From the NCBI GenBank assembly GCA_023422835.1, contig JAFAGI010000013.1, positions 124,001 to 188,000 of the forward strand: a stretch of 64,000 nucleotides of DNA. Direction: 5' to 3'. Every line of letters starts with the position of its first letter. The stretch's first letter is position 1. Of this stretch, positions 53,671 to 62,070 are shown piece after piece. The stretch comes from Bacteroidota bacterium (GTDB taxonomy: Bacteria; Bacteroidota; Bacteroidia; Chitinophagales; Chitinophagaceae). Position numbers and translations under genes: made by a program. The notes under the pieces are model-generated. The model was not told where the DNA came from. It searched no databases and saw only the letters and a list, made by a program, of their open reading frames with translations.

Positions 53671-53746
53671 CGCATGGAATAGCCTTTATTCATCCGCGGT
53701 TGGTATGCAACTTTCCTTATGGCTATTGCATGTGTGTATTTATTTT
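53671..53746. repeat. Dispersed inverted-repeat element, copy 3
   Basis: The arms are CGCATGGAATAGCC (53671-53684) and GGCTATTGCATGTG (53721-53734), pairing over 14 positions with one mismatch and one G-T. The core CGGTTGGTAT is at 53697-53706. Relative to copy 1, an A-T pair in the stem is replaced by G-C on both sides. It lies between the divergent gpmI and DUF4783 genes. Confidence 0.75.
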
Positions 53747-53833
53747 TCCGCAGCAAAATCTTCATCACGATGTGTGCGGCTGTTCTCTTTAATTGGTATT
53801 CACGCGGTTTTTGGGCCCCAGCTGAACATAGTG

Positions 53834-53841
53834 CAAAATTA
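53834..53841 (-). promoter_or_regulatory. Possible -7 element of gpmI
   Basis: TAATTTTG on the minus strand fits TAnnTTTG but lies about 210 bases before the ATG. If used, the leader would include repeat copy 3 and a GCCGC/GCGGC hairpin (53645-53657). Confidence 0.3.
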
Positions 53842-53871
53842 CGGCTTTTTAATCTTGTACCCATAGATTTT

Positions 53872-53904
53872 AACGAACAAAAATGCATTTTTGTTCGTTT
53901 TTTT
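53872..53904 (+). terminator. Orphan terminator-like palindrome
   Basis: A perfect 28-base palindrome (53872-53899, arms AACGAACAAAAATG and complement) is followed by T residues to 53904 on the plus strand. No plus-strand gene precedes it; repeat copy 3 lies 125 bases upstream. Confidence 0.6.
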
Positions 53905-54036
53905 GCAAGTTTTATTACTTGTTAATCATTGGTTATTTTCTTTACCTACCCAACTCCTAACTACTTCTTTTAAAATAAGTTATAAATATTAAAATTTATA
54001 TCTTACAACAACTACCAGATATTATATGAAAATCCA

Positions 54037-54044
54037 TAAATTTG
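54037..54044 (+). promoter_or_regulatory. Putative -7 element of the DUF4783 gene
   Basis: TAAATTTG fits TAnnTTTG, about 60 bases before the ATG at 54106. Confidence 0.5.
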
Positions 54045-54105
54045 GCGTAGAAATTGTTTTTGTTTTAAGTTAATCTACAATTTAAGAATTAAGCATGATG
54101 TTGAA

Positions 54106-54534
54106 ATGAAGAACTTAATTATAATTTTGGCTTTATTATTTATTAGTTTGCTGCAAACACCACTGCTTGCTGTCAATGATAAGAGCGAAACTGATGCAGC
54201 ATTTTACAAACCCAGCGTAGTAAATATTGATATTATCCATGCATTAAAAGAGGCCGATGTAAATAAAATAAGCAGGTATTTCAGTGATATAATAGATTTT
54301 AAACTGCCTGAAAGGGATGAGATGAGGAGTGTGAGTCGCTCACAGGCTTCCATTACCCTGAAAACGTTTTTTGATTCGGAGAAAATTTCCGGTTTCAACC
54401 TAATCTCACAGAGAGAGCTGGGCTCTACCAAGTATATTGCAGGAAAATTGCAGGGCACCAGGGATTATAACATCACCGTTATGATTAAGGAAAGCGGCGG
54501 CAGGGAAAATATTATTACAGTCAGGATAAATTAA
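54106..54534 (+). CDS. Exported DUF4783 protein
   Basis: The 142-residue product has a signal peptide (residues 1-22, ending PLLAVN). A single compact domain follows (IIHALKEADVNKISRYFSD, then QASITLKTFFDSEKI and a YNITVMIKESGG strand), which resembles DUF4783 and related NTF2-like folds. It is probably periplasmic. Function is unknown. A hairpin at 54558 ends the transcript and overlaps the murF promoter. Confidence 0.65.
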   Translation: MKNLIIILALLFISLLQTPLLAVNDKSETDAAFYKPSVVNIDIIHALKEADVNKISRYFSDIIDFKLPERDEMRSVSRSQASITLKTFFDSEKISGFNLISQRELGSTKYIAGKLQGTRDYNITVMIKESGGRENIITVRIN

Positions 54535-54557
54535 TATTTATAAACACCTTTAAAAAC

Positions 54558-54588
54558 AGCAATTGGTCAATATCAATTGCTATTTTTG
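54558..54588 (+). terminator. Terminator of DUF4783 gene overlapping the murF promoter
   Basis: AGCAATTG (54558-54565) and CAATTGCT (54574-54581) are perfect arms followed by ATTTTTG. The T run is part of the murF -7 element. Confidence 0.6.
54581..54588 (+). promoter_or_regulatory. Putative -7 element of murF, 4 nt before ATG
   Basis: TATTTTTG fits TAnnTTTG and ends four bases before the murF ATG at 54593, so a leaderless mRNA is predicted. Confidence 0.45.
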
Positions 54589-54592
54589 TTAT

Positions 54593-55864
54593 ATGATTTC
54601 CACAGGCGATTTATACCAGGTGTACCTGCAGCATCCTACCGTACAGACAGATACCAGAAAGTTGCAACCAGGCGATGTTTTCTTTGCCCTGAAGGGGCCA
54701 AACTTCAATGCCAACGCATTTGCCCACGATGCACTGAATGCAGGCGCCGCTTACGTGGTAGCTGATGAACTTACAGGAGCACCCGATGACAAGATTTTAC
54801 TGGTAGAAGATGTGCTGAGCAGTCTGCAGGAACTTGCACTTCATCACCGCCGCACTTTCGACATTCCTTTTATAGCCATTACGGGCAGCAACGGCAAAAC
54901 CACTACCAAAGAGCTTATACATACCGTGCTCAGCTCAAAATATATTACATATACTACTGAGGGCAACCTCAACAACCACATCGGGATACCGCTGACTTTG
55001 CTGAAAATTAAAAAAGATGCCGAAATAGCTGTAATAGAAATGGGCGCTAACCACCTGAAAGAGATAGAAGCCTATTGCAGATACGTACTGCCCACGCATG
55101 GCATTATTACCAACTGCGGCAAGGCGCACCTGGAAGGCTTCGGCAGCCCGGAAGGTGTAAGGAAAGCCAAAGGCGAATTGTTTGATTTTCTTCGCGGCAA
55201 TAACGGCACGGCTTTTATTTTTGATGATTATGACTACCTGCACGAGATGTCTGCCGGTATTGAAAAAATTATTCCCTACGGAATTCATAAAGGGTTTGTA
55301 AGCGGCAACATTGCTCACAACAAGCCGTATATAGCCGTACAGATCAAAGATGGACCGATGATAGAAACGCAACTGGTAGGAGATTACAACCTGCCCAACA
55401 TACTTTGCGCAGCAGCAGTCGGTAAATATTTTCACATCCCCCAGGATGTAGTGGCAGCAGCTATTGCAGGCTACACACCTTCGAACAGCCGCTCGCAACT
55501 GGTGGAGCAGGGAACCAATAAAATTATCTTTGACGCCTACAATGCCAACCCTTCCAGCATGATGGCAGCCATAGAAAATATGGCCGGCATTGAATCCGGC
55601 AGAAAAGTATTAGTGCTGGGCGCCATGAAAGAAATGGGCGCAGACAGCATAGCCGAACACCAGCAGCTGGTGGACCAGATAGCACAATACAAGTGGAAGC
55701 ACGTAGCACTCGTGGGCGGCGACTTTGCAAAAACCGACCACAACTTCCTGTATTTCCCCACACCGGAAGAGGCTGGCAAGTGGCTGCACGCACAACAACT
55801 CCAGCACGCTTACATCCTCATAAAAGGCTCACGCGGCATTGCCATGGAAAAAGTATTAGGTTAA
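54593..55864 (+). CDS. murF: UDP-N-acetylmuramoyl-tripeptide--D-alanyl-D-alanine ligase
   Basis: MurF adds D-Ala-D-Ala to the peptidoglycan precursor. The 423-residue product has the ATP loop TGSNGKTTTKEL (about 97-108), then EGNLNNHIGIPLTLL, EMGANH and the C-terminal NPSSMMAAIENM. Length is normal. The start at 54593 (MISTGDLYQ) is preferred; ten upstream codons overlap the preceding terminator and promoter. Confidence 0.93.
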   Translation: MISTGDLYQVYLQHPTVQTDTRKLQPGDVFFALKGPNFNANAFAHDALNAGAAYVVADELTGAPDDKILLVEDVLSSLQELALHHRRTFDIPFIAITGSNGKTTTKELIHTVLSSKYITYTTEGNLNNHIGIPLTLLKIKKDAEIAVIEMGANHLKEIEAYCRYVLPTHGIITNCGKAHLEGFGSPEGVRKAKGELFDFLRGNNGTAFIFDDYDYLHEMSAGIEKIIPYGIHKGFVSGNIAHNKPYIAVQIKDGPMIETQLVGDYNLPNILCAAAVGKYFHIPQDVVAAAIAGYTPSNSRSQLVEQGTNKIIFDAYNANPSSMMAAIENMAGIESGRKVLVLGAMKEMGADSIAEHQQLVDQIAQYKWKHVALVGGDFAKTDHNFLYFPTPEEAGKWLHAQQLQHAYILIKGSRGIAMEKVLG

Positions 55865-55953
55865 AAACGATTATGCAATGGAAACAGCGTTTTCCACAGA
55901 ATAATTTACTTACTTTTATAAGCCAATTATCACATATTCTAAATCTAAAATAC

Positions 55954-57144
55954 ATGAATGAGCATTTTGTAAAACGCATCAGCGAAGAGCTGGAAGATAT
56001 AGCCCAAGCCGGCCTGTTTAAGAAAGAAAGATTGATTGAAAGCCCGCAGGGCGCGGAAATACAGGTAAACGGGCAAACGCTGCTGAACTTTTGTGCCAAC
56101 AACTACCTTGGGCTTTCCAATAACCCGCAAGCTATAGCAGCTTCTCAGAAAACGCTGGAAGAAAGAGGTTACGGCCTTTCCAGCGTGCGCTTCATTTGCG
56201 GCACACAGGATATACACAAAGAACTGGAAAGAAAAATATCTGCCTTCTTAGGCACGGAAGATACCATTTTGTATGCTGCCTGCTTCGATGCCAACGGCGG
56301 TGTGTTTGAGCCCCTGTTTGGCGAAGCAGATGCCATCATCAGCGATGAGCTGAACCATGCTTCGATCATTGACGGGGTGCGGCTATGTAAAGCACAGCGT
56401 TACCGCTACAAGCACAATGATATGGAAGACCTGGAAGCCAAGCTGCTGGACAGCGCTCACCTGCGCAGCCGCATCATTGTTACCGACGGCTCCTTCTCTA
56501 TGGACGGCACCATTGCCCAGCTGGACAAAATCGTAGATCTGGCAGAAAAATACGATGCCGTGGTTATGGTAGACGACAGCCACTCTACAGGCTTTCTTGG
56601 CAAAACCGGCCGCGGCACCCACGAACATTGCGGTGTGATGGGTAAGATAGACATTATTACCGGCACACTGGGCAAAGCCCTTGGAGGCGCAAGCGGCGGC
56701 TTCACCTCCGGCAGGAAAGAGATCATTGAAATGCTGCGCCAGCGCAGCCGTCCTTATTTGTTCTCCAACACCCTGGCCCCGGCCATTACGGGAGGCTCCA
56801 TCGCCATCCTGGATATGCTAAGCGAAACAACCGAGCTGCGCGACAAGCTGGAATACAACACCACCTACTTCCGCGAAAAGATGACCGCAGCAGGCTTCGA
56901 CATCAAGCCCGGCATACATCCCATTGTACCTGTAATGCTCTATGATGCTGTGATTGCACAGAACTTTGCTGCAGCCCTGCAACAGGAAGGCATCTTTGTG
57001 ACCGGCTTCTTCTACCCGGTGGTGCCCAAAGACAAGGCCCGCATTCGTGTACAGCTCAGCGCCGCCCACGAGCAACACCACCTGGACAAAGCCATTGCGG
57101 CGTTCATTAAGGTGGGCAATGAGCTGGGCGTGCTGAAGCCTTAA
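55954..57144 (+). CDS. kbl: Glycine C-acetyltransferase (KBL)
   Basis: KBL, a pyridoxal phosphate enzyme, makes or cleaves 2-amino-3-ketobutyrate in threonine breakdown. The 396-residue product has NFCANNYLGLSNNP, SVRFICGTQDIHKELE, VMVDDSHSTGFLG and the PLP lysine in TGTLGKALGGASGG. The ATG at 55954 matches the family length; the frame is open further upstream but that part overlaps murF. No threonine dehydrogenase gene is adjacent. Confidence 0.92.
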   Translation: MNEHFVKRISEELEDIAQAGLFKKERLIESPQGAEIQVNGQTLLNFCANNYLGLSNNPQAIAASQKTLEERGYGLSSVRFICGTQDIHKELERKISAFLGTEDTILYAACFDANGGVFEPLFGEADAIISDELNHASIIDGVRLCKAQRYRYKHNDMEDLEAKLLDSAHLRSRIIVTDGSFSMDGTIAQLDKIVDLAEKYDAVVMVDDSHSTGFLGKTGRGTHEHCGVMGKIDIITGTLGKALGGASGGFTSGRKEIIEMLRQRSRPYLFSNTLAPAITGGSIAILDMLSETTELRDKLEYNTTYFREKMTAAGFDIKPGIHPIVPVMLYDAVIAQNFAAALQQEGIFVTGFFYPVVPKDKARIRVQLSAAHEQHHLDKAIAAFIKVGNELGVLKP

Positions 57145-57268
57145 AATATACTTGCGTTGATCCACCCGCAAGATTGGATTTGGTGTAAAGTTGGGAAGGA
57201 ATGATAAACCCCCGATGATTAAGCAGCAGCTTTACTGCGGTAATTGTTTTTTGTATAGTACCACCGTT

Positions 57269-57562
57269 CTATACCATTTCGTGTAGCATTTGAAGATGTG
57301 GGTGCCGGGGGTTGAATCGTTTAGCTACATACAATAGATAAAAGAATTGCTGATAAATTCGAAAGCCAAAAGTTCCAATATAAAATGAATAGGCACCCCA
57401 ATTACTGGCGCAAGCGTCCGCTTGTGCCAGTAATTGGGAAGCTACAACATAGGTTGCTCCACCTATTAATGCTCCTGCGCCTGTAGCTATTAAAATTTGT
57501 AACGAGTTCTTACTATTTGGTGGTGTATAACAGAGGATTACCCTGTTCTTCGTGATTTGCAA
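57269..57562 (-). CDS. Doubtful small membrane protein frame
   Basis: This is a 97-residue frame with a TTG start and a hydrophobic glycine-zipper segment (ILIATGAGALIGGATYVV). A short aromatic stretch and a His/Pro-rich tail follow. I do not recognise it. It lies in an 880-base region that also holds a gene remnant, so it may itself be a fragment. Confidence 0.25.
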   Translation of the reverse strand: MQITKNRVILCYTPPNSKNSLQILIATGAGALIGGATYVVASQLLAQADACASNWGAYSFYIGTFGFRIYQQFFYLLYVAKRFNPRHPHLQMLHEMV

Positions 57563-57699
57563 TCGCGACGCAGTATCGGGGGATTTAAAATCTCTAATAC
57601 AATAACCGCCTTTCCATAATTAAAATTACGAAATTTAACCGTTGGTGGGTCTAAAATATAATGTTTATTAGCAATAAAGCAGCGTATCCCATTTAATCA

Positions 57700-57885
57700 C
57701 TAAAAATTGAAACTTTTTTCATCCAGGCTAAGCTAAACCCGAAGCACACCTCATTACAGGCGTTATCTGCAGCTACCGCATCGAAGAAATAGAAGATGAT
57801 TTAACCCGCCAGGTGCGCTACCTCGATAAACTGGCAGACGAACTGGCAAAGGGGAAGAAGATGGAAAAGATCCTGCGCAGCTGAC
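57700..57885 (+). pseudogene. DUF2200-like C-terminal remnant
   Basis: The frame reads LKIETFFHPG, a TAA at 57730-57732, then [19 protein letters not shown] and [19 protein letters not shown] up to a stop at 57883. From memory of the family, this matches the C-terminal half of DUF2200 proteins, which end in an [21 protein letters not shown]-like pattern. The N-terminal half is missing or unrecognisable; a stop at 57694 lies upstream in the same frame. Function of the family is unknown. Confidence 0.55.
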
Positions 57886-57966
57886 TGCAAATAAAAACTG
57901 ACCACCTTACCCCTTAGCGCTCTAATTTAATACCACGAACGCTTAGAAAACATGCGCACAAATGTG

Positions 57967-57998
57967 TTTGACATTTAGCGTGAAACTAACTAAATTTG
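57967..57998 (+). promoter_or_regulatory. Consensus Bacteroidota promoter of purA
   Basis: TTTG (57967-57970) and TAAATTTG (57991-57998) are separated by 20 bp, close to TTTG-N19-TAnnTTTG. The leader would be about 25 nt. Confidence 0.75.
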
Positions 57999-58027
57999 CC
58001 TTTTACAATTATAATTTATTTACACAA

Positions 58028-59290
58028 ATGGTAGACGTTATTTTGGGTTTACAGTGGGGCGATGAAGGCAAAGGAAAGGTTGTTGATTATTTCGCCCCGG
58101 CCTACGACATTGTTGCCCGCTTTCAGGGCGGCCCCAATGCCGGACATACTTTGTATGTCGACAATAAAAAAGTAGTACTGCACCAGATCCCTTCTGGCAT
58201 CTTTCACCAGGAAAAGATAAACATCATTGGCGGCGGCGTAGTGCTTGACCCTGTTACCCTGAAAAAAGAGTGCGACAATGTGGCTTCTTTTGGCATCGAC
58301 GTGAAGAAAAATCTTTACATCTCTGAAAGAACCAACCTGATCCTTCCTACACACCGCGCTCTGGACAAGGCTTCCGAGATGCAGAAAGGCGAAGGTAAGA
58401 TCGGCTCCACCCTCAAAGGTATAGGACCTGCATACATGGATAAAACGGGCAGGAACGCTTTACGCGTAGGCGAGTTGCTCAACAGGAACTTCACCTCGCA
58501 ATACATTAAGCTGCGTATGAAGCACCAGCGGCTGCTGGATAATTTCGGGTTTAATGAAGACATTTCCCAATGGGAAGAAGAGTTTTTTGAAGCAATAGAA
58601 TTTTTGCGTGAGCTCAACATCATCAACGGAGAGTATTTCATCAACAATAAAATTACCGAAGGCAAAAAAGTACTGGCAGAAGGCGCTCAGGCAGCGCTGC
58701 TGGATATTGATTTTGGCACCTACCCCTTTGTAACTTCTTCCAACACCATTTCTGCGGGCGTTTGTACCGGCCTGGGCATTGCACCGCAGAAGATCAAAGA
58801 AGTCTACGGCATCACCAAATCTTACTGCACACGTGTAGGCAGCGGGCCGTTCCCGACAGAATTGTTTGACCAGACTGGCGAGAAACTAAGAGAGATAGGC
58901 ACTGAATTCGGAGCTACAACAGGCCGCCCTCGCCGTTGCGGATGGATAGACCTCGTTGCACTGAGATTTGCCTGCATGATCAACGGCGCCACACAGGTGA
59001 TCATGACCAAAGCAGATGTGCTTGATTCTTTTGAAGAATTAAAAGTCTGCACAGCGTACAATGTAGACGGCCGAACCACGCAGCAATTGCCGCTGCAAAT
59101 GGAAAGACACAACATAGAGCCGCTCTACCAATCGTTCAAAGGATGGAATACAAACAGCTCTGTAGTTACCGCCGGCGAAAACCTGCCCGCAGATATGAAA
59201 AATTATATTAATTTTATTAATGAATACCTGGGATGCCCTGTGAAATACGTATCTAACGGCCCCGGACGAGAACAAATTGTAAGTTTATAA
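58028..59290 (+). CDS. purA: Adenylosuccinate synthetase
   Basis: PurA joins IMP and aspartate using GTP. The 420-residue product has GLQWGDEGKGKVVD at the start, the NAGHT motif, GTTGRPRRCGWIDL-type substrate loop and the C-terminal NGPGREQIV. The start is the ATG at 58028; upstream in-frame codons lie in the promoter. Confidence 0.96.
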   Translation: MVDVILGLQWGDEGKGKVVDYFAPAYDIVARFQGGPNAGHTLYVDNKKVVLHQIPSGIFHQEKINIIGGGVVLDPVTLKKECDNVASFGIDVKKNLYISERTNLILPTHRALDKASEMQKGEGKIGSTLKGIGPAYMDKTGRNALRVGELLNRNFTSQYIKLRMKHQRLLDNFGFNEDISQWEEEFFEAIEFLRELNIINGEYFINNKITEGKKVLAEGAQAALLDIDFGTYPFVTSSNTISAGVCTGLGIAPQKIKEVYGITKSYCTRVGSGPFPTELFDQTGEKLREIGTEFGATTGRPRRCGWIDLVALRFACMINGATQVIMTKADVLDSFEELKVCTAYNVDGRTTQQLPLQMERHNIEPLYQSFKGWNTNSSVVTAGENLPADMKNYINFINEYLGCPVKYVSNGPGREQIVSL

Positions 59291-59368
59291 ACGAGTTGAA
59301 TTTTATAGTAAAAAAATTTGTTTGATTAGAAAAGACATAAGATTTTTACAATAGAAATTTTTTGAATT

Positions 59369-59815
59369 ATGGCAGCAAAACCTATAAAGAAACAATCACA
59401 GAAAGCGAAAGACACAACGCAGGATAAAGTTCCTCTTTCTAAGAAGAAAACAAATGAAGATGAACTTGATGAAAATGATGACGAACTTTTGGATGAAGAT
59501 ATAGTACCTTCCAAAAAAGGGGGCAGGAATGCATCTTCTAAAAAAATGAAAGAAGAAGAGAGAGAGGATGAAGATGATTTTGAAGATGATGAATTAGGCG
59601 ACGACTGGAATGCGGTGGACTATGAAGAAGAATGGGACCCTGATTTTGATGAATTTGATATTCCGAAATCAAAATCTTCTGCTGCCAAAAAACCTGCTAA
59701 AGGAAAGAAGAAAGGCGGGGACGGGGAAGAAGATTTCAACTTTGAAGACGATGATATTTTCGGTAACGACGATGACCTGTTTTTAGAAACAGACGATTTT
59801 GAAGACGACTATTAA
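59369..59815 (+). CDS. Highly acidic low-complexity protein
   Basis: The 148-residue product alternates Lys-rich blocks (AKKPAKGKKKGG) and Asp/Glu-rich blocks (EDELDENDDELLDEDI, EDDFEDDELGDDW). It has no predicted fold, signal or membrane helix. It is probably intrinsically disordered. Similar proteins of unknown function occur near housekeeping genes in Bacteroidota. A strong terminator follows, which supports real expression. Confidence 0.6.
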   Translation: MAAKPIKKQSQKAKDTTQDKVPLSKKKTNEDELDENDDELLDEDIVPSKKGGRNASSKKMKEEEREDEDDFEDDELGDDWNAVDYEEEWDPDFDEFDIPKSKSSAAKKPAKGKKKGGDGEEDFNFEDDDIFGNDDDLFLETDDFEDDY

Positions 59816-59838
59816 CCTCGCTAAATAAAATAAATAAG

Positions 59839-59864
59839 GCGTCCGGGTATCCGGACGCTTTTTT
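59839..59864 (+). terminator. Terminator of the acidic-protein gene
   Basis: GCGTCCGG (59839-59846) pairs with CCGGACGC (59851-59858) around a four-base loop, followed by six T. Confidence 0.92.
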
Positions 59865-59958
59865 ATACTTTATTTTTACCAGAATGTAGACTCAAAGTTT
59901 CGCCAAAGACCTTCGCGCTTTCGTGTATTCTAAGATATTGAAATGGCCAAACAAATTT

Positions 59959-60198
59959 TTATGCGGCTTCAAAATATTCTTTAACAAACGGTGTTTGTCT
60001 TTTTACGACTGCAAACATTCTGTACAAAAGTTTATTTCTAACGACGTTGATAGTACTCATTGTAGGTTTCCCTTTTTCAATACGTTCCAGGTAATAGCTG
60101 CGCAGCTGTATGTCATGTTGAATAGCGGTTTTTGCAGCCAGGTCAATAATTGATAAATATTCTACGTTTAAACTTGTTTTAATAAAACATCCATTCAT
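59959..60198 (-). pseudogene. IS110-family transposase, C-terminal remnant
   Basis: The 79-residue frame reads RSYYLERIEKGKPTMSTIN followed by VVRNKLLYRMFAVVKRQTPF, the C-terminal part of IS116/IS110/IS902-type transposases. The catalytic RuvC-like N-terminal domain is absent and no coding trace of it was seen upstream, so the element is dead. It sits directly upstream of the cys operon promoter. Confidence 0.75.
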
Positions 60199-60224
60199 TA
60201 TTTTATAAAATAACGAAATGAATA

Positions 60225-60255
60225 TTTGTATATCAAAACAAAGCCTGTATATTTG
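60225..60255 (+). promoter_or_regulatory. Consensus promoter of the cys operon
   Basis: TTTG (60225-60228) and TATATTTG (60248-60255) are separated by exactly 19 bp, the full TTTG-N19-TAnnTTTG consensus. The leader would be about 18 nt. Confidence 0.85.
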
Positions 60256-60277
60256 TCCCCTAATTTAGTAGACTATT

Positions 60278-60982
60278 ATGACTGAACGCAGTGAGATATT
60301 ATTAAACAGCATCGCAAAACTCAATGAAGTAGAGGCTTTAAGTTTTCTGGCAAATGAGTTCTCGGGTGCTGTTACTTTCTCAAGCAGCTTCGGAATGGAA
60401 GACCAGGTGATCACCCACATGATCTTATCCGGCCGTTTGCCAATAAGTATATTCACATTGGATACAGGCAGGATGTTTTATGAAACTTACTACACCTGGA
60501 GCCAGACCAACGAACGATATGACACGCACATAAAACCTTACTACCCTGATGCTGCACATATTGAGGCATTCGTGGAAGCCAATGGCATCAATGCATTTTA
60601 CGAATCACCTGCCATGAGAAAGCAGTGCTGCTTTATCCGCAAGGTGGAACCATTGAACAGAGCCTTGAGCGGTAATAAAGTCTGGGTTACAGGACTGCGT
60701 GCCGAACAGTCATCGTCAAGGGAAAGCCTTCCTCAACTGGAGTGGGATGGAACACACGGCTTATATAAATTTCACCCATTGATGGATTGGACAACGGAGC
60801 AGGTAAGGGCATACATTAAACAAAACAACGTTCCCTACAATCCACTGCACGATCAGGGTTTCATCAGTATAGGTTGTGCACCCTGTACACGTGCCATAAA
60901 GCCCGGCGAAGATTTCAGGGCCGGCAGGTGGTGGTGGGAAGACAACAGTAAAAAAGAGTGCGGCCTGCACGTGCATAAATAA
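60278..60982 (+). CDS. cysH: Adenylyl-sulfate/phosphoadenylyl-sulfate reductase CysH
   Basis: CysH reduces activated sulfate to sulfite. The 234-residue product has the PP-loop-like SSSFGMEDQV, LDTGR, and the C-terminal ECGLH active Cys228. It also has Cys117-Cys118 (QCCFIRK) and Cys200/Cys203 (GCAPC), the [4Fe-4S] ligands that mark the APS-reducing type. It is therefore expected to use APS directly. It leads cysD, cysN and a siroheme methyltransferase. Confidence 0.92.
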   Translation: MTERSEILLNSIAKLNEVEALSFLANEFSGAVTFSSSFGMEDQVITHMILSGRLPISIFTLDTGRMFYETYYTWSQTNERYDTHIKPYYPDAAHIEAFVEANGINAFYESPAMRKQCCFIRKVEPLNRALSGNKVWVTGLRAEQSSSRESLPQLEWDGTHGLYKFHPLMDWTTEQVRAYIKQNNVPYNPLHDQGFISIGCAPCTRAIKPGEDFRAGRWWWEDNSKKECGLHVHK

Positions 60983-61064
60983 CAGATCAGCTATGCAGAA
61001 ATAATTGCCGGTTGCTGTTAGAAGAAAAAAATCAGCCGTTAGGCAGCGAACAAAATATAAACGG

Positions 61065-61970
61065 ATGCAATATCATTTAGATTATTTAGAAGAATTAGAG
61101 GCAGAAGCGATTCATATATTCAGGGAAGTAGGCGGGCAATTTGAGAAACCCGCACTGCTTTTTAGTGGCGGAAAAGATTCTATTGTATTGGTACACTTGG
61201 CATTGAAAGCCTTTCGTCCCTGCAAGTTTCCTTTCCCGCTGGTACATATTGATACCGGTCACAACTTCCAGGAAGCATTAGACTTCAGGGATGAGCTGGT
61301 AAAAAATATCGGCGAAAGGCTTATTGTTTGTAAGGTTGAAGATACCATTCGGGAAAAAGGATTGACCGAGCCTAAAGGCAAGTTTGCCAGCCGCAACCAG
61401 CTACAGACCTACACTTTGCTGGATGCCATTGCGCAGTATGAGTTTGATGCGTGTATTGGCGGTGGAAGGCGCGATGAAGAAAAAGCGCGGGCAAAAGAAA
61501 GGGTGTTTTCTGTAAGAGATGATTTCGGCGGTTGGAATCCCAAACTACAAAGGCCGGAGCTATGGCATACGTACAACGGTAAAATTCACAAAGGAGAGAA
61601 CGTGCGTGTATTTCCTATCAGCAACTGGACGGAACTGGATATCTGGAATTATATACGCAAAGAGAATATAAAGCTGCCTGCAGTATATTTTTCTCACCAG
61701 CGTGAAGTAATAGAGCACCAGGGGCAATTGATAGCAGTATCGCCCTACATCAGGGTTGATGAAAATGACAAAAGAGAATGGCGAAACGTACGCTACCGCA
61801 CCGTTGGAGATATGACCTGTACGGCAGCCGTAGAATCGGAAGCTTATGATATTGATGACATCATTAATGAGATTGCGGCTACAAGAACCAGCGAACGCGG
61901 GGAAACAAGAATAGACGATAAATTCTCCGAAGCGGCTATGGAAGACAGGAAGAAAAGCGGGTATTTTTAA
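61065..61970 (+). CDS. cysD: Sulfate adenylyltransferase subunit 2
   Basis: CysD carries out the adenylation of sulfate by ATP. The 301-residue product has the PP-loop SGGKDS (34-39), DTGHNFQEALDFRD, and the GGGRRDEEKARAKER motif. The start is the ATG at 61065 (MQYHLDYLEELE); the longer frame upstream is unlikely. It follows cysH by 82 bases. Confidence 0.94.
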   Translation: MQYHLDYLEELEAEAIHIFREVGGQFEKPALLFSGGKDSIVLVHLALKAFRPCKFPFPLVHIDTGHNFQEALDFRDELVKNIGERLIVCKVEDTIREKGLTEPKGKFASRNQLQTYTLLDAIAQYEFDACIGGGRRDEEKARAKERVFSVRDDFGGWNPKLQRPELWHTYNGKIHKGENVRVFPISNWTELDIWNYIRKENIKLPAVYFSHQREVIEHQGQLIAVSPYIRVDENDKREWRNVRYRTVGDMTCTAAVESEAYDIDDIINEIAATRTSERGETRIDDKFSEAAMEDRKKSGYF

Positions 61971-62070
61971 TTAATGGATAATGGATGGGAATGGGCAATG
62001 AAGTGGATAGAGGAAAATTAATGGATTATAAATAAATGAGTAGTGGCTCACTATTCAACAATAAAATAAG

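Larger units (their letters stand above)
57145..57966. other. Decayed region between kbl and purA
   Basis: This long interval contains the doubtful frame at 57269-57562 and the DUF2200-like remnant at 57700-57885. Nothing else recognisable was seen. It looks like a graveyard of former genes. Confidence 0.5.

Noticed and set aside
53619..53888. 89-codon minus-strand frame over repeat copy 3 and the gpmI upstream region
   Set aside because: It runs through the inverted repeat and hairpins and overlaps the gpmI start; its peptide resembles nothing and the matching frame is not kept in the other repeat copies.
55693..55953. Extended N-terminus of KBL reaching into murF
   Set aside because: The extension overlaps the conserved end of murF; the ATG at 55954 gives the normal KBL length.
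61974..62021. 15-codon Trp-rich frame between cysD and cysN, possible leader peptide
   Set aside because: It is made of TGGATAATGGAT-like simple sequence common in intergenic DNA of this group; no attenuator follows.
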